64,000 nt of DNA from Symsagittifera roscoffensis (taxonomy: Eukaryota; Xenacoelomorpha; Acoela; Convolutidae): NCBI RefSeq assembly GCF_963678635.1, contig NC_087065.1:35273807-35337806 (forward strand), written 5' to 3'. The notes below the pieces were generated by a model. The model searched no databases and was not told the origin of the DNA. It saw nothing but the letters and a program-made list of their open reading frames with translations. The number at the start of each line of letters is the position of its first letter. Position 1 is the stretch's first letter. The translations under genes and the position numbers were made by a program. Of the stretch, positions 20,012 through 30,712 are shown piece by piece.

Positions 20012-21830
20012 GTGGAGCCCCCCAAGCACCGAACAAGTATTGCCAGAGTCAGATTGGCAACTCCCGCGCAGTTGAGGGTAGTAGACAAGCTACTGGAACC
20101 AAAAGAGATGGAACTACCAGACGCCGCTTACGAGGGTGCGAAATTGGCAGACGACCCAAGATATGGAAAACCCTGCGGGAGTGCCCAATTGGTCAAGACA
20201 CTGGCAGTATACGATAGAGCGGATCCAGCAGCCCTAAGGGTGATCATCATGACGGGATCGGATTTCGAGGGAACGTTTCCCAAGTTGTTCTGGCCGGAAA
20301 CTCTGGTATACTCGCTGCCAGGGGCAGAGTTGAACCAGATGTTGACCCTGGTGGTAGCGATAAAGTCCGAGATGCCTTGTGAACCAGAGCTACTGCTGTT
20401 CGCAGGAATGAACGATCACCTGCATGCGGCTGGACTTCTAGAGCAGTTGAAAGGTGATGAGCCTATGCCAAAGAAAATCTGGGAGGCTATCCAGACGTTG
20501 TTTGCCGCGATGAACGAGGTGCAGGAAAATGTCAGTTCTCGATTTGGACCTAAGACGAAAGTGGTATTCACGACATCCCCCGGATACGCGAGCATGCCTC
20601 CTGCTCTGCAGTTTGTGTATGCCATTTTGGTCCTAATAGCCGAAGGGAACGCATGGCGGATTCTGATGGCAGCGCCCAATCGGGAGCTGGAACGCACGAA
20701 CTTGAGACTTCGGAAGTCAGAACTGGCAGCGGCGTTGGCGGACGTGTCCCACGCATTGAGGGGATTCTATGAATTAGCAGACATCCTCATTGTATTGGAA
20801 TCTCGAATCTCGCCAGGCAACTGAAGTTCAGTCCGGTAATAGGGGATGACCACCCGATAATAAGTCACCTGACAGCCAGCCTATGGTTCCGAGGTATGGA
20901 CTTGACCATCACGAGCTCCACTAGCAAATCTAGGGGACCAAGCAACGAAAGAAAGAATGTGGCTGCGGCCGAAAAACAACTGGAAGCGATGGTATATCGA
21001 TTAATACAAGAGAGAGGCAGGTGGCCGTTTCTAACACCAAGGCTAGAGAATGCTACAGACAAGACGAGGGAGAGTGCCCCACTCTCGTGAAGCAGATCTG
21101 GGAATTTCTTGAGGAACAGTTGGAGGTAGCCGAGAGTAGGGAGATGACGGTGGGTAGATTCGTCACGGCAGCGAATGAGGTCACCATTGGAGGATTCTGG
21201 AGGGAGCATGCAAAAGGGGAGTTGAGGACGAGGAAAAATCACGAGATCCTGAAATTCTAGAGTCCTTGTTGAGAAAAGAAATACATGACTGGAGTGTTTT
21301 GTGCGAAAGAGACCATTTTCGGAGCCTTTGTGCAAGAGCTATTGAGCATGCCCATAAGCCTCTTGCTGGCCCTATACTTAATTTACCCAAGGTACCTGTT
21401 TAACATGGGTCTAGCGTACATGTTCAGTCGGGGTGTAGAGACACTTCGGATTGATGGGTATCTGGCACTGGTGCTCCTGACTCATGGCGAACTGGTGTCA
21501 TTTCATCGGTTGATGAAATAGGGGGAGCCCCTGTCGATGGGAAAGACCCACTCAAGTATAGACACCTACTCGTACAAGTGCGCTGCAGGACTAAAGACGA
21601 TGCTGGTGGAGTATCTTCTGATGCAAAACCGACACTTGACCGGTGAGGAGAAGAATCCAAAGACGAGAGATGAATGGAGGGAGGCGAATGGTGGTATCCC
21701 TCTACTGACCGATCTATGTCTGGCGATGAGATCTGACCCAGTGGGAATGATCAGGGGACTAGAGGAGGTCGTAACTTGTTTTTACGGACCAGCGGTTACG
21801 TACGCCTTTCCGGACTTCCCCGGTGTTTAA
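20012..21830 (+). pseudogene. Degenerate SGNH-like domain and helical domain (copy B)
   Basis: In the first frame (20012-20824) VIIMTGSDFEGTFPKLFWPETLV is continuous with LLLFAGMNDHLHAAGLL, then VVFTTSPGYASMPPALQFVYAILVLIAEG. Here the two halves that are split by a frame change in A and C lie in one open frame. A frameshift near 20800 is followed by LARQLKFSP, LWFRGMDL (to 21090), a broken stretch, and the next domain (21285-21830) with LRIDGYLALVLLTHGEL, MLVEYLLMQNRHLTGEE and GIPLLTDLCLAMRSDP. Functions unknown. Confidence 0.45.
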
Positions 21831-21848
21831 CTTCCGGGGGCAACTGCA

Positions 21849-23186
21849 ATGCAGGATGGGGGAAAGCGTGAAGGTCCCATTGAGACTTATCCCAAGTTCT
21901 GGAATCTGAATCCCCTAACGGCGGACGGACAAGAAATCCTGAGAAGCCCCGCGTGGAAAAAGAGCTTCGAGTTGGTAAAAAGGGAGCTAGAGGCGACACT
22001 AGAGAAGGAAATCCTGCCCGCAACCATTCCTGAGTTCCCAACAGTCAGGAGAATGACCCTGGGGATGAATAGCTCCCTGGTGGTCCCATCCCTGTTCGCA
22101 AGAGCTACGGTAGAAAGGCAGCAAAAGGAGTTCACCGATGGCTGGGACTCCTTGTTCATTGCGTATACAGCAGCGGTCTACTTCCATACTTGTGATATCA
22201 AGATAAACTCACGGACGACTCAAGCGAAAAAAATGAGAGGATCGATGCCTGCAAAATTCGAGGTTCGTGACATGTTGAGAACGCTCGATCAGGCGAATTT
22301 GGAAAACATGTTACCGGTATGGGATGATGGCAGGATGATCGTAGAAGAAGGGCACATCGCGCTGAAAGACGAGATGAAGTTTGCCACAAGAAAGTACCGG
22401 GCGCCTTACGGATTAGAACGGGTGGAAATGAAACAAGAGGGGAAAGAGCTGGATGCGGCAGGCTTGTTATATGTGGCTCTGACAGAATACAAGAAGCAAG
22501 ATCCAGCGACACCCTCACCCCTATCAGTGGGCACCCCTGGGGACAAGAGAAGCGGCCCCGTAGAAGACCGATTTAGGAAGATACTTGAGAGAAGGCGAGC
22601 CGAGTCAGAAGAAGAAAGCATGGATGAAACTCTCAGTGAAACAGGAGAGGAGATGGATGTGGGGAATACGCCTGAGCCGAAACCAGCTGAGGAGGATTTC
22701 GCCGCCCAGGAACTACTGCAGGACCTGAGCGGGGACGATTGGGAGGACACTGCCACGCCAACTCTGACCTCATCCCCTCGTAAAAACCTGGAATTACCAT
22801 TGACAAGCGAGACTTCCAACATGGGGATGATACTCTTGAGTACAGAAGAGAGCAAGAAGAACACGTTTGAGGGGAACAAGAGCATGTTTCTAGGGACTCT
22901 GGATGAGAAGGCTTGGCGGGATTTCTTGAGTGAATTTAATCATGAGACGAAGAGTGAGACCACGCTAGATAACTTCAAGGAAGAAGTGTGGAACACGGTG
23001 GTCAAGTTCGGGGAACCGGTGTTGATGGGCACCGGGCTGGATGAAAAAGCAAGAAAGGAGTTGCTGAGCAAGTTGGTCAAGTTGAGGGAGACTCGACAGA
23101 GGACAAAGGATGATGAATGTAAAGACGGCTCTACTCTGAAGAAAAAAACTGATGATAAAATGATTAAAAGTTCAATGGGAGGATAG
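21849..23186 (+). CDS. Module middle protein, two domains in one frame (copy B)
   Basis: A 445-codon open frame beginning with ATG at 21849. It starts with TYPKFWNLNPL (the PKLWNLRP domain), continues through FPTVRRMTLGMNS and RATVERQQKEF, a strand-rich part, and a long acidic Ser/Glu/Asp linker. It then enters the next domain (FLGTLDEKAWRDFLSEFNHETK, VWNTVVKFGEPVLMGTGL), matching the LPEEEWE region of A and C. It shows that these two domains belong to one polypeptide, which in A and C is divided by stop codons. A basic tail ends at TAG 23184-23186. No known family. Confidence 0.5.
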   Translation: MQDGGKREGPIETYPKFWNLNPLTADGQEILRSPAWKKSFELVKRELEATLEKEILPATIPEFPTVRRMTLGMNSSLVVPSLFARATVERQQKEFTDGWDSLFIAYTAAVYFHTCDIKINSRTTQAKKMRGSMPAKFEVRDMLRTLDQANLENMLPVWDDGRMIVEEGHIALKDEMKFATRKYRAPYGLERVEMKQEGKELDAAGLLYVALTEYKKQDPATPSPLSVGTPGDKRSGPVEDRFRKILERRRAESEEESMDETLSETGEEMDVGNTPEPKPAEEDFAAQELLQDLSGDDWEDTATPTLTSSPRKNLELPLTSETSNMGMILLSTEESKKNTFEGNKSMFLGTLDEKAWRDFLSEFNHETKSETTLDNFKEEVWNTVVKFGEPVLMGTGLDEKARKELLSKLVKLRETRQRTKDDECKDGSTLKKKTDDKMIKSSMGG

Positions 23187-24492
23187 GTTTAAGACTAGTA
23201 ATATGATTAAAAGTACAAATATATCCTCAAGGCTCGAGCAGGGGGAGGCAAGAGTTGGAAGGGTCAAACCGGGACAAAGATATTGAATCAGTGATGATAG
23301 TGACGACACCCACAAGCAAAGGTGTGAAGTCTCGATAGAGGAAACGGGAGATAGATGAGTTGAGCAGCCCGTCGTTGGATGCTGTCTCTGAGAAGAACTT
23401 GAGGGAGACTGCCCCCATGATCCTAGCGCGGTGGAAGACTGCAGCCTACAAGAGTAGCTCCGAACCAAGGAGGCTAGCCGAAGTAGTGAAAGAGATAGAG
23501 GTCTCGACAAGTCTGGTAACGGAAGAAGATTTCAAACCTCAGAGGGCAGGCTCGAAAAAGGGTTCGACGAATAGAGAAACATGGGAAGTGGATGTTGCCA
23601 AAGAATGGATCTCGAGCGAATATCTGGCTATTGGCAAACAAGTTACCAACGACCCTCTTGAGAAGAATGCGACAAGGAATACGGCTCGACCTTAGTGGGT
23701 GGCCCTAGAGACGATGAAGGAATTAGAGGACTGTCTGAAGAAGCTCGATCATGGGGTGTCCCGCAAGCGTCGCAATTGGGCTACTCAACAAAAAGCCGAA
23801 GTCAACAAGTTAGAATTGGGAAGTCAGCTAAAGCGGACTTGGCAGAGCTTGTTGCGGGATTACTTTGACGAGGCGATGAGAACACCTTCGTCCGCATTGC
23901 CTCTGATGGCAAATCCTTTCGTTAGAACAGCGGGGCAGCTGATGTTCGCGTGGAGCCTATTTGGAATAGAAGTGGAGGTATTGACTTCACGTGACAAATT
24001 GAAATTGGGCAACAAAAGCCTAGAACCTATCAGATGCTGGTACAACGTGTCGCGAGAGATAATTCCGGTTTGAGTCTGGCGAGAAGAAAAAATGCCACTT
24101 GTTTCTTGAGGTGGATAATGTCCGTAACTAATAGTACCATCCAAGCGTGTCATCAGAAGGCCATGGGGAGCAAAACCATGGAGAGAAGAGTCTCCACTGT
24201 CATACTGAACGAGTACCAGAGTACGGGGATCGATAAGGAAGATGACTCGAGGCAATCCCTAGAGAACCATGGGAAACTTGATGAAATGCGACGATTCCAC
24301 AACAAGAAAGTTGAAGAGGGAAATGATGTGCATCGCAACTTGGCCTTGGCTGAGGGTTACTCGAGACCCAATAAAAAAGGAGAATATCAATACGTGTCTG
24401 GAGTGATGGGAATAGCGTACAACCCTTTCTTGAATTCAGAGTCCGGAAGCGCTCACAGGAATCACGAAGTGACGGAGCTGTTGAAGTTTTGA
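23187..24492 (+). pseudogene. Large helical module protein, C-terminal half (copy B)
   Basis: Pieces in changing frames (23360-23695, 23699-24073, 24034-24492) match copy C 46060-47130. Landmarks: KLDHGVSRKRRN, LLRDYFDEAMRTP, PFVRTAGQLMFAWSLFGIEVE, NATCFLRWIMS, LDEMRRFHNKKVEEG, and YQYVSGVMGIAYNPFLNSE. The last motif precedes the Cys/His domain in B, C and F. TGA at 24490-24492 ends the readable part. Confidence 0.45.
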
Positions 24493-25454
24493 ACGGAGAA
24501 GATAACCGTAATAGATTCAAGGGAGAGGAAGAAACCGAGCCTAGGCCTACTACTTGAGGCGACACCCAAGGTGATAAGCGTGCCGCGCTCGAGCAAAAGA
24601 GTGGAATTGAGGATGGGGAATGGAAATGGCATGAGGACTACGAATTTGGGAAAGTTTGGAAATTGCTGAGACCCTCCTGGTGTCCATATCCCCATGCGAG
24701 CTTGATTGAAGAAGTCGCGGAACGAGTGAGGCTAACACCAACAAAAGATGAGGACCTGGGAACTTTGAACGTAATACACAAATTGATCCTACCACAGAGT
24801 AAAGAGTCGGGCGGAGCAACGAGTAAGCTGGGATCAGTAAAGAAGTTGGAACCTGGCAGCTGTCTTGACTTGACGTGCGGAGGCGGAGGGCACACCTGTG
24901 ATGGACGATCATGTGTCAGAATACAATCTTTCCAGAGAGAAGACCTAGTCGCTTGGTTTGGTGACATAACAGAAAGAGAGAAGGGCGAGGTGCAGATAAT
25001 GACTGAGTGCTATACGAACACTACAGTGAATATAGCAACGGCACTGGGGTTCTTTTCTGGAATGTGTAGTCTGCAATCACTGGAAATGCTGGAGTGTGAA
25101 CACCATTTGGTGACTGCGTTAAGCATGGAGTCGTGGCCGGGGGCGTTGTAAACCACCCAGAAACATATCAGAGGGTGGAAGATTGGTCTAGAGGCGGAGA
25201 TGGGATTTCCCGTTAGCGAATCTTATGGTCTGCCTGTAAATGCAAAGTCCTTGGTGGGATCAGTAATGGTCAACCTATGTGGGAGCCATTATCCATTGCA
25301 CATTGCAAGGGTGGAGGTATCCCGCCAAAGGATACTAGTTGATAAGGCCTTCTCGGTACCCAAGTGCGTACGACTGGTTCGAATGTCGCATCATTCACAT
25401 AGGCTGTTGAGGAAGATCCTGGGACGGTGCCAAGGGCACAAAGAGGTGACTTGA
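24493..25454 (+). pseudogene. Cys/His-cluster module domain (copy B)
   Basis: From 24663: PSWCPYPHA, then a helical part, then CLDLTCGGGGHTCDGRSC, a C-x4-C-x4-H-x-C-x4-C cluster shared with copy C and partly with F and E. That spacing suggests a small zinc-binding unit. Then NIATALGFFSGMCSLQSLEMLE, and after TAA at 25149-25151 and a frame change, LVGSVMVNLCGSHYPLHIARVEV and KAFSVPKCVRLVRMS up to 25454. Function unrecognised. Confidence 0.5.
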
Positions 25455-26449
25455 GTGAGATCTGGGGGGAAGAACTCTTGAGCTTCTTGAGATCTGGGGA
25501 AGGCGAAAACACGAGTGATTTTGAGAGACAAAATGCCATCGGGAAGCCGATGAATAGTGTCCCAGCGCAGGAGGAAAATGATATGACGCACGAGAAAATG
25601 ATGGAACTAGAGCCTCTGCTGGAAGCCTCGGGAGAACGCAATCTCCGAAGCATAGAGATTACACTTGGGGAATGCCCATGCCATTGCTTGGCACAGACAG
25701 TGTGGTACCTGGAGCGTTCAAACCTCTGTTTAGTGTGGAATGTGGAAGAAATTCGGTCAATCGGGTTACCCGATCATCAGCAGAAGGTGACCATCTTGGT
25801 AGTAAGTACAATGTTGGCGTTACGATGGATCGTAACGAAATATAGGGAGTCGAAGATACCAACGGCGGAATCGATATACGCTATAGATTACAGCAGGAAA
25901 CTTGAGTTGTTTGAGAATCAATGCAAGGTATTTGCCATACCAATGGAAGTCAGGCACGCATGGAGCCGCATAAGGTTCTTTCCATGGTTTCGAGCGACGT
26001 TAACATCTTGGTTGTACATGGCGACAAAAGATCACATGAAGAAATATCAAAAGGAATATCGACAGTTCCTGGCAGAAATAGGACCGGAAGCCTTCAAGAG
26101 ACCTCTGCTGACCCATCGAATTGCGATCACAACAGGTTGGAAAAGAGTCGGTAGGGTGTCTAGAGATAATACCAAAGCAAGAGAATCGATACCGGAGGAG
26201 GACTTGGCGAAGAACGTGAGCTTGAGCCTGCACAATTCCTTTTGCCTGAACAGGGAATCGAAAGTGAAAGGTTAACCAAATCAGGCAATGAGGTTGCAGG
26301 AGCAGAAGGAGTGGATGCGATCCTTCGAACAATTGAAAGCATGGGAAGAGATCGTGATCAGCTCTGATGATGAGGGAGCGCTGCTAAGGCAGATCACGGT
26401 GTCAAGTTCATCGGGTCCTAGCACTTCGAAGGCTAGGAATACGAAGTGA
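25427..26449 (+). CDS. Module C-terminal domain (copy B)
   Basis: Open to TAA at 26273-26275. Shares MMELEPLLEASGERNLR, CPCHCLAQTVWYLERSNL, WNVEEIRSIGLPDHQQ, IPMEVRHAWSRIRFFPWFRATLTSWLYM, LTHRIAITTGWKRV, NVSLSLHNSFCLNRESKV with copies A, C and E. The HCLAQT and HNSFC motifs are the most conserved points of the whole module. Bases 26276-26449 continue with an acidic/Ser-rich tail in another frame. Function unknown. Confidence 0.55.
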
Positions 26450-26868
26450 GCAGGGAGCTCAATGTGGGTTTCTTGAGTCTTGAGAGGGAAAAGAGGGGGC
26501 TCGAGTGTGAACTCGGATGAAATTTGAGGTCACGAAAAAGAAGTTTTAACGAAACAAATTATTGTTATTAATATGCTATAATTATTATATAAATCAAAAT
26601 GTTGCATGACAATTTCCTGATTGGATAGGACAAAAGAAATTTTAATCATAAGCCTCAAAAGCGGAAATTTAAAGTGCAGGTGTATGAAAATTTTGATTGC
26701 TGTTCAGCGATAGTGTGACAATTTTATATGGTTGTGAATTTTGGGGTGTAGATAAACTTAAGTCTGCTGCAAACTTCTGTAAATGACCACTGGCACTGTA
26801 TCTTGAGCAACACTCAGTATTCTGGAGACTCACTGGCAGGCGCAACACGCAATGAGGACATTGATCTT
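26450..26868 (+). other. 3' UTR of copy B
   Basis: A/T-rich non-coding stretch between the C-terminal domain and the LTR start motif. The conserved block containing gtgccacgtccc seen in A, E and F is not recognisable here. No gene supported. Confidence 0.35.
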
Positions 26869-27530
26869 GAGTCCGGGGAGTATGTGCCAGTCGGTCATAT
26901 TTGGAAGTTTGACCTTGAGGAATACGAACTACGAAATTTTGGGATGAAATTTAATTTTTCAAAAATTCAAATTGAGCCTGTCATGCTCAACTTTCTCGCG
27001 AAAACTGAAATTCTCAGAAATACAAGATCAGAACGACCCAATAACAATCGCGGGAAAGTGGTCAATTTAAGCAGCGGGAAATTGCTATTCGCAATTTTCG
27101 ACATCTAAATAATACGAGAGTAGAGCTGTCCTATCTTGATACAGAAAACAAAGAACATCGAAATTTAGTTGGATCAGAGTGAACCTTCGGTGGAAAGGTG
27201 GACAACCGAAGTGTTCCAATGGTCCAGAACCAAAACTCCATTCTCGAGATAAAAATTGTTCCATTAGAACTTTTTGAATCAAACTTAATTCCCCAATTAT
27301 TCTCAAGTTGATTACTAATTTAGTTACCTCTTATTCTCGAGTGTGCTGGTATGTGAGTACCCAATTTAATTTTCTTGAGTGTGTTTTATGATTTTTATGT
27401 TGAGGTAAGGAGAGTTTTAGGTTGATCCATCTGAAATGAATCAAAGTTGCACTGTCTAATAAAAAGTACCTGTACGGATTGTTCCGATCCTGTTTTTAAC
27501 GGCGTTCGCGTATTTTGGGTATTTTGAGAC
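26869..27530 (+). repeat. Diverged LTR of copy B
   Basis: Begins with gaggacattgatcttgagtccggggagtatgtgcc, whose second half matches the LTR starts at 51321 and 57461. Bases 27406-27530 align at low identity with the conserved LTR part (ggttgatccatctgaaatgaatc, then the ctgtttttaacggc region). The 3' end is not clear. A short open frame inside (26803-27108) overlaps the start motif and is not taken as a gene. Confidence 0.45.
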
Positions 27531-28004
27531 CTGACTATGGGGACGGTCTTATTTTGAAGAGTGGGGAGGGGGGTGTTTTGCTAGTGGCTTTTAAGCTGTA
27601 ACGAGTTTTTAGTCTCATGTCGCAAGTGAACCGAATTGGCTCCGACCGTTCGAGGTAGAAAAACACAAGAGATAGTGTCCCTGATTCTTTAGCCAATGTT
27701 TATAGGGCCTATTTTTCTTTAACCTCATATGTGACCGAAGTAGGCGACTGTTACAGAATTGAGCAAAAAAATTGTACCAGTAAGCTATTGTACGTTATTG
27801 TTCCAAATTTCAAAGAAAAAGACGGAAAATTTTTGCTCGGGGTGCTTTTTTCGGTGGACCGGCAAAATTTAATTAGCCACTTTTGACGTAACTCCTAGGA
27901 ATCAGCTGAAAGCAATAGAAGTTGTGAGCACAAGACCAGATGATTATTTGAAGAAAGAACTTCAATCTTTTTTTTGACAATCAGAAGTTCATAAAACATA
28001 TATC
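27531..28004. other. Unassigned stretch between copy B and Penelope-like tails
   Basis: About 470 bases with no coding frame, repeat or motif that could be assigned. It may include the remaining 3' part of the copy B LTR. Confidence 0.3.
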
Positions 28005-28029
28005 AGAATATAAGAAATTTAAAGTGTTA

Positions 28030-28075
28030 ATTCAAACGTTTTCGCACATTTTGTGGCATCATCAGGATTAAAAAT
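28030..28075 (-). ncRNA. Candidate hammerhead ribozyme core in the Penelope-like tail
   Basis: On the minus strand ctgatga (28065-28059) is followed by a short imperfect stem (gccaca/tgtgc with one bulged C, loop aaa) and then gaaa (28043-28040) and acgtttg. That is the CUGAUGA-stem II-GAAA order of a hammerhead, which Penelope-like terminal repeats are known to carry. The second tail keeps ctgatga (28704-28698) and gaaa (28683-28680), but stem II does not pair well. Stems I and III were not confirmed. Confidence 0.45.
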
Positions 28076-28330
28076 TTTTTACAATAATTACAAAACAATC
28101 AAAAATCTGAAAAATGAGAAACATGTCTAAAAAGGCTCTAAAACTGTTTAACCAATCAAATTTGAACGACTGTAATTACATAATATATTTACGTAATCAT
28201 GAATAACATTTTACTGTAAATTTCTGAGATTTTTTAGTTTTTTGTTCTTTTTGGTTATAAAATTTCGATTTGGGAACATTTTTGATTCTGACATGTCAGT
28301 TTTTTAACTTTTAGCCTTGTTATACATAAA

Positions 28331-28624
28331 CTATAATTTTAGTGTTAAATCCCGGCTCCTGAATTCATCGCGTGTGTTGATCTTCGGCCTCTCCCTCCAA
28401 ATATGCAAAGCCTCTAGTGTCAGTAGCTTATGAGTATTGGCTGTTTGGTCTATAATCTCTGACTTCAGCTCAGCAGTACCGCCTACCTCTTTATTACATT
28501 CTAACAAGTGTTGTCCTACTGGAGAGTCCCCTTTGCTGTGTTCATCGACCCTCCTGGCTAAATTTCGGACTGTCTGACCGACATAAGTGGAGTTACATCC
28601 ACTACATGTAAGCTTGTACACCAC
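28331..28624 (-). pseudogene. Penelope-like GIY-YIG endonuclease C-terminus (copy 1)
   Basis: Minus-strand open frame of 97 codons. YKLTCSGCNSTYVGQTVRNL with RRVDEHSKGD is the start of a GIY-YIG nuclease as found at the C-terminus of Penelope-like RTs: the Y...YVGQT...R pattern is visible, with CSGC and a following H...C that match the zinc-binding variant. It ends with LEALHIWRERPKINTRDEF and LTLKL, a family hallmark where E is the metal-binding residue. The RT portion is missing, so this is a 5'-truncated relic. Confidence 0.8.
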
Positions 28625-28981
28625 TTTCTCAGTTCACGAGCAAAGGAAGTTTTGAGGATCAGAATACTAATTCAAACGTTTTCGAACGTTTTGTATATCA
28701 TCAGTATCAAAATTTTTAACAATATTTACAAAACGATCAAAGATCTGAAAAATGACAAACATGTCTGAAAATGATCTAAAATTTTTTGATCAATCAAACT
28801 TAAACAACTGTAATTACCTTATAACGTACGGAACCATAATAACATTTTCCTGTAAATTTCTGATAGTTTGTAGTTTTTTGTTCTTTCAATGTTATGAAAT
28901 TTCGATTTGGGAATACTTTCGATTCTCACATGTCAGTTTTTTGAAATTTAGCCATGTTTTACATTGCCTATAATTTTAGTG

Positions 28982-29262
28982 TTAATTCCCGGCTCCTGAA
29001 TTCATCGCGTGTGTTGATTTTTGGCCTTTCCTCCAAATATGCAAAACCTCTAGTGTGAGTAGCTTCTTAGTGTTGGCTGTTTGGTCTATAAATTCTGACT
29101 TCAGCTCAGCAGTACCGCCTACCTCAATTTTACTTCCTAACAAGTGTTGCCCTACTGGGGAGTTGTATCTTTGTGGCGTTCATCGACCCTCATGGCTAAA
29201 TGTCGGTCTGTCTCGCCGACATAGGTGGAGTTATATCCACTACATGTAAGCTTATACAACAT
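28982..29262 (-). pseudogene. Penelope-like GIY-YIG endonuclease C-terminus (copy 2)
   Basis: Direct repeat of copy 1 on the minus strand with substitutions and indels that break the frame. The end encoding NTRDEF and the YVG-T region are recognisable. No intact open frame remains. Confidence 0.65.
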
Positions 29263-29290
29263 TTTGGATCTCAGTTCACGAGTAAAGGAA

Positions 29291-29561
29291 GTTTTGAGGG
29301 ATGGCAAGCATGATTTTAGTTTTCTTATTGTAAAAATTAATTGTGCCCGGGTATTTGCCGAAACTTTGCAGCTAACAGTTAAAATGGATTGCCTCGATTT
29401 TGCATTTTAAAAAGGGAGCGAGTCTTTCAACCATTTATCAATGAATCATGTTAAGTTACTCATATAAAATCATGGTAACCGAAGCGACTTCACTAAACGA
29501 TCATATCACCCAGTCAAAAAACCATAGAAATTTCATGAATTAGGGTAAAGTAAAGAAATAG
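29291..29561. other. Unassigned stretch before copy C
   Basis: No coding frame or repeat match was recognised here, apart from the possible continuation of the Penelope-like tail at its start. Confidence 0.3.
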
Positions 29562-29903
29562 TAAAGTGTGACATTCGACAAGAATTGACAAAAAACAGTT
29601 ACAAAGGGCTAACAGCTAACCTTCCGAATTGGCAGTTTTAGAGGATTAATAGTGTTATTCAGTCGATTAGACAAATCGTGAAGTCTGAAGAATTCGAAAA
29701 TTTTTAAATTTTAAAAATTCGAGTTTTGACGTCACACTTCTGAGAAATATCAAGAACGGCCATTTTGGAAGAAATCCAGAAAAAAAACATATTAACGACA
29801 GAAGTTGCGAAAACAACTACAATCAGTGAGAGAAAAACGAAAATACGACAGAGTGTTAGCAGAGACCGCTCCGAGTTGCAACGATTATGTACTGAATTAG
29901 GTT
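29562..29903 (+). repeat. Truncated 5' LTR of copy C
   Basis: Strong match to 51345-51660 of the 3' LTR, including agctaaccttccgaattggc, caagaacggccattttgg and gctccgagttgcaacgatt. The 160 or so bases present at 51655-51813 of the 3' LTR are absent here, and the match stops near 29903. The LTR start motif and its 3' part are missing or unrecognisable. Confidence 0.65.
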
Positions 29904-30712
29904 ACAGGGTATTAGGTTATTAAGAGATAGGCTGGGAACCAGTGACTGCGCTGGTAACTTGCCTTTTGTAAAAAACCGAATCGAAACAAAACAGGTCTAA
30001 ATTCGGACATTCGCGACATTAAGTCTAATTTGATCAAGAGTGTGTAAATAATTAGTGTGGACTGAAATCCAAAACGTTTTTGAGAAATTGATTGCCCTGA
30101 GGATTTTAGTAGGTCTAGCTCGGGCAGTCCGAAGTCAGATAGGTAACACAGAACTCGGTGGGTGCAGTAGACGCCCACTTGAGTAAATTACTGCTTTCAA
30201 GTTTTGTCTGTTTGGTGCAGCACCAAGCTGGGAAAGCTCTTTTTTTATATATAAGTTCGACTATTGTACTGCGACCGAATAAAAGTACAAAACACATACG
30301 TTTTTCATAGAAATCTTCTTATTTTGTTATTTCTGGTTTTAAAGAAATAATATTTGTGCTTGATTGGTAGTGAACACACTATCTTTTAAATAGACTGATA
30401 TCATCATACTGTGCTAGCTTCCCATCTTACAACTAATAGTCGATTATTGTGAATAAATTGTATACACATTGTACTGTGATATAATAAAATGATTCGTGGT
30501 CACTATTTAATAGAAACTGTTGGGATTTATTGTGCTGTGTTATTATTATCAGTAGTCAGACTAAAAGGACATTAGTAATCGAATTGAGTGTATAGGCAGT
30601 AGGAAGTGATACATCAATAAGGAGTCTAGACAAGTCAAAGATTTCCATATTAGGTGATAGTTCAAGGAAATTTATACCGGAAAAGCAAAGAAAAACAATT
30701 AACGACCCTTTT
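29904..30712 (+). other. Leader region of copy C
   Basis: About 800 bases with no supported coding. It contains a TATA-like tatatataag at 30246-30255 and aataaaa at 30278-30284. These could be promoter and polyadenylation signals, but they have no counterpart in the 3' LTR of this copy, so the reading is weak. Confidence 0.3.

Larger units (their letters stand above)
11521..27530 (+). mobile_element. Giant Gypsy-type retroelement, copy B (rearranged)
   Basis: Carries gag, zinc knuckles, protease, a partial RT, RNase H in two incomplete copies, macro domain, spacer, full-length module, 3' UTR and a diverged LTR. Integrase and the N-terminal half of RT are missing. Protein identity to copies A and C is low enough that it represents a different lineage of the same family. 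Exact ends are uncertain: the 5' LTR may be the one at 9988-10476, and the 3' LTR fades out near 27530. Confidence 0.75.
28005..29290 (-). mobile_element. Two tandem Penelope-like element 3' ends
   Basis: Two direct copies of about 640 bp (28018-28645 and 28654-29290), each with a GIY-YIG endonuclease end followed, on the minus strand, by an A/T-rich tail. Tandem arrangement with terminal repeats is characteristic of Penelope-like retroelements. No RT domain is present, so both are truncated. The second copy is more decayed. Confidence 0.7.

Noticed and set aside
26803-27108. Small gene of 101 codons
   Set aside because: It overlaps the LTR start motif and has no counterpart elsewhere; likely chance within the LTR.
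30246-30284. TATA box and aataaa as the LTR promoter of copy C
   Set aside because: Neither has a counterpart in the 3' LTR of the same copy; A/T-rich sequence gives such motifs easily. Mentioned only as a weak feature.
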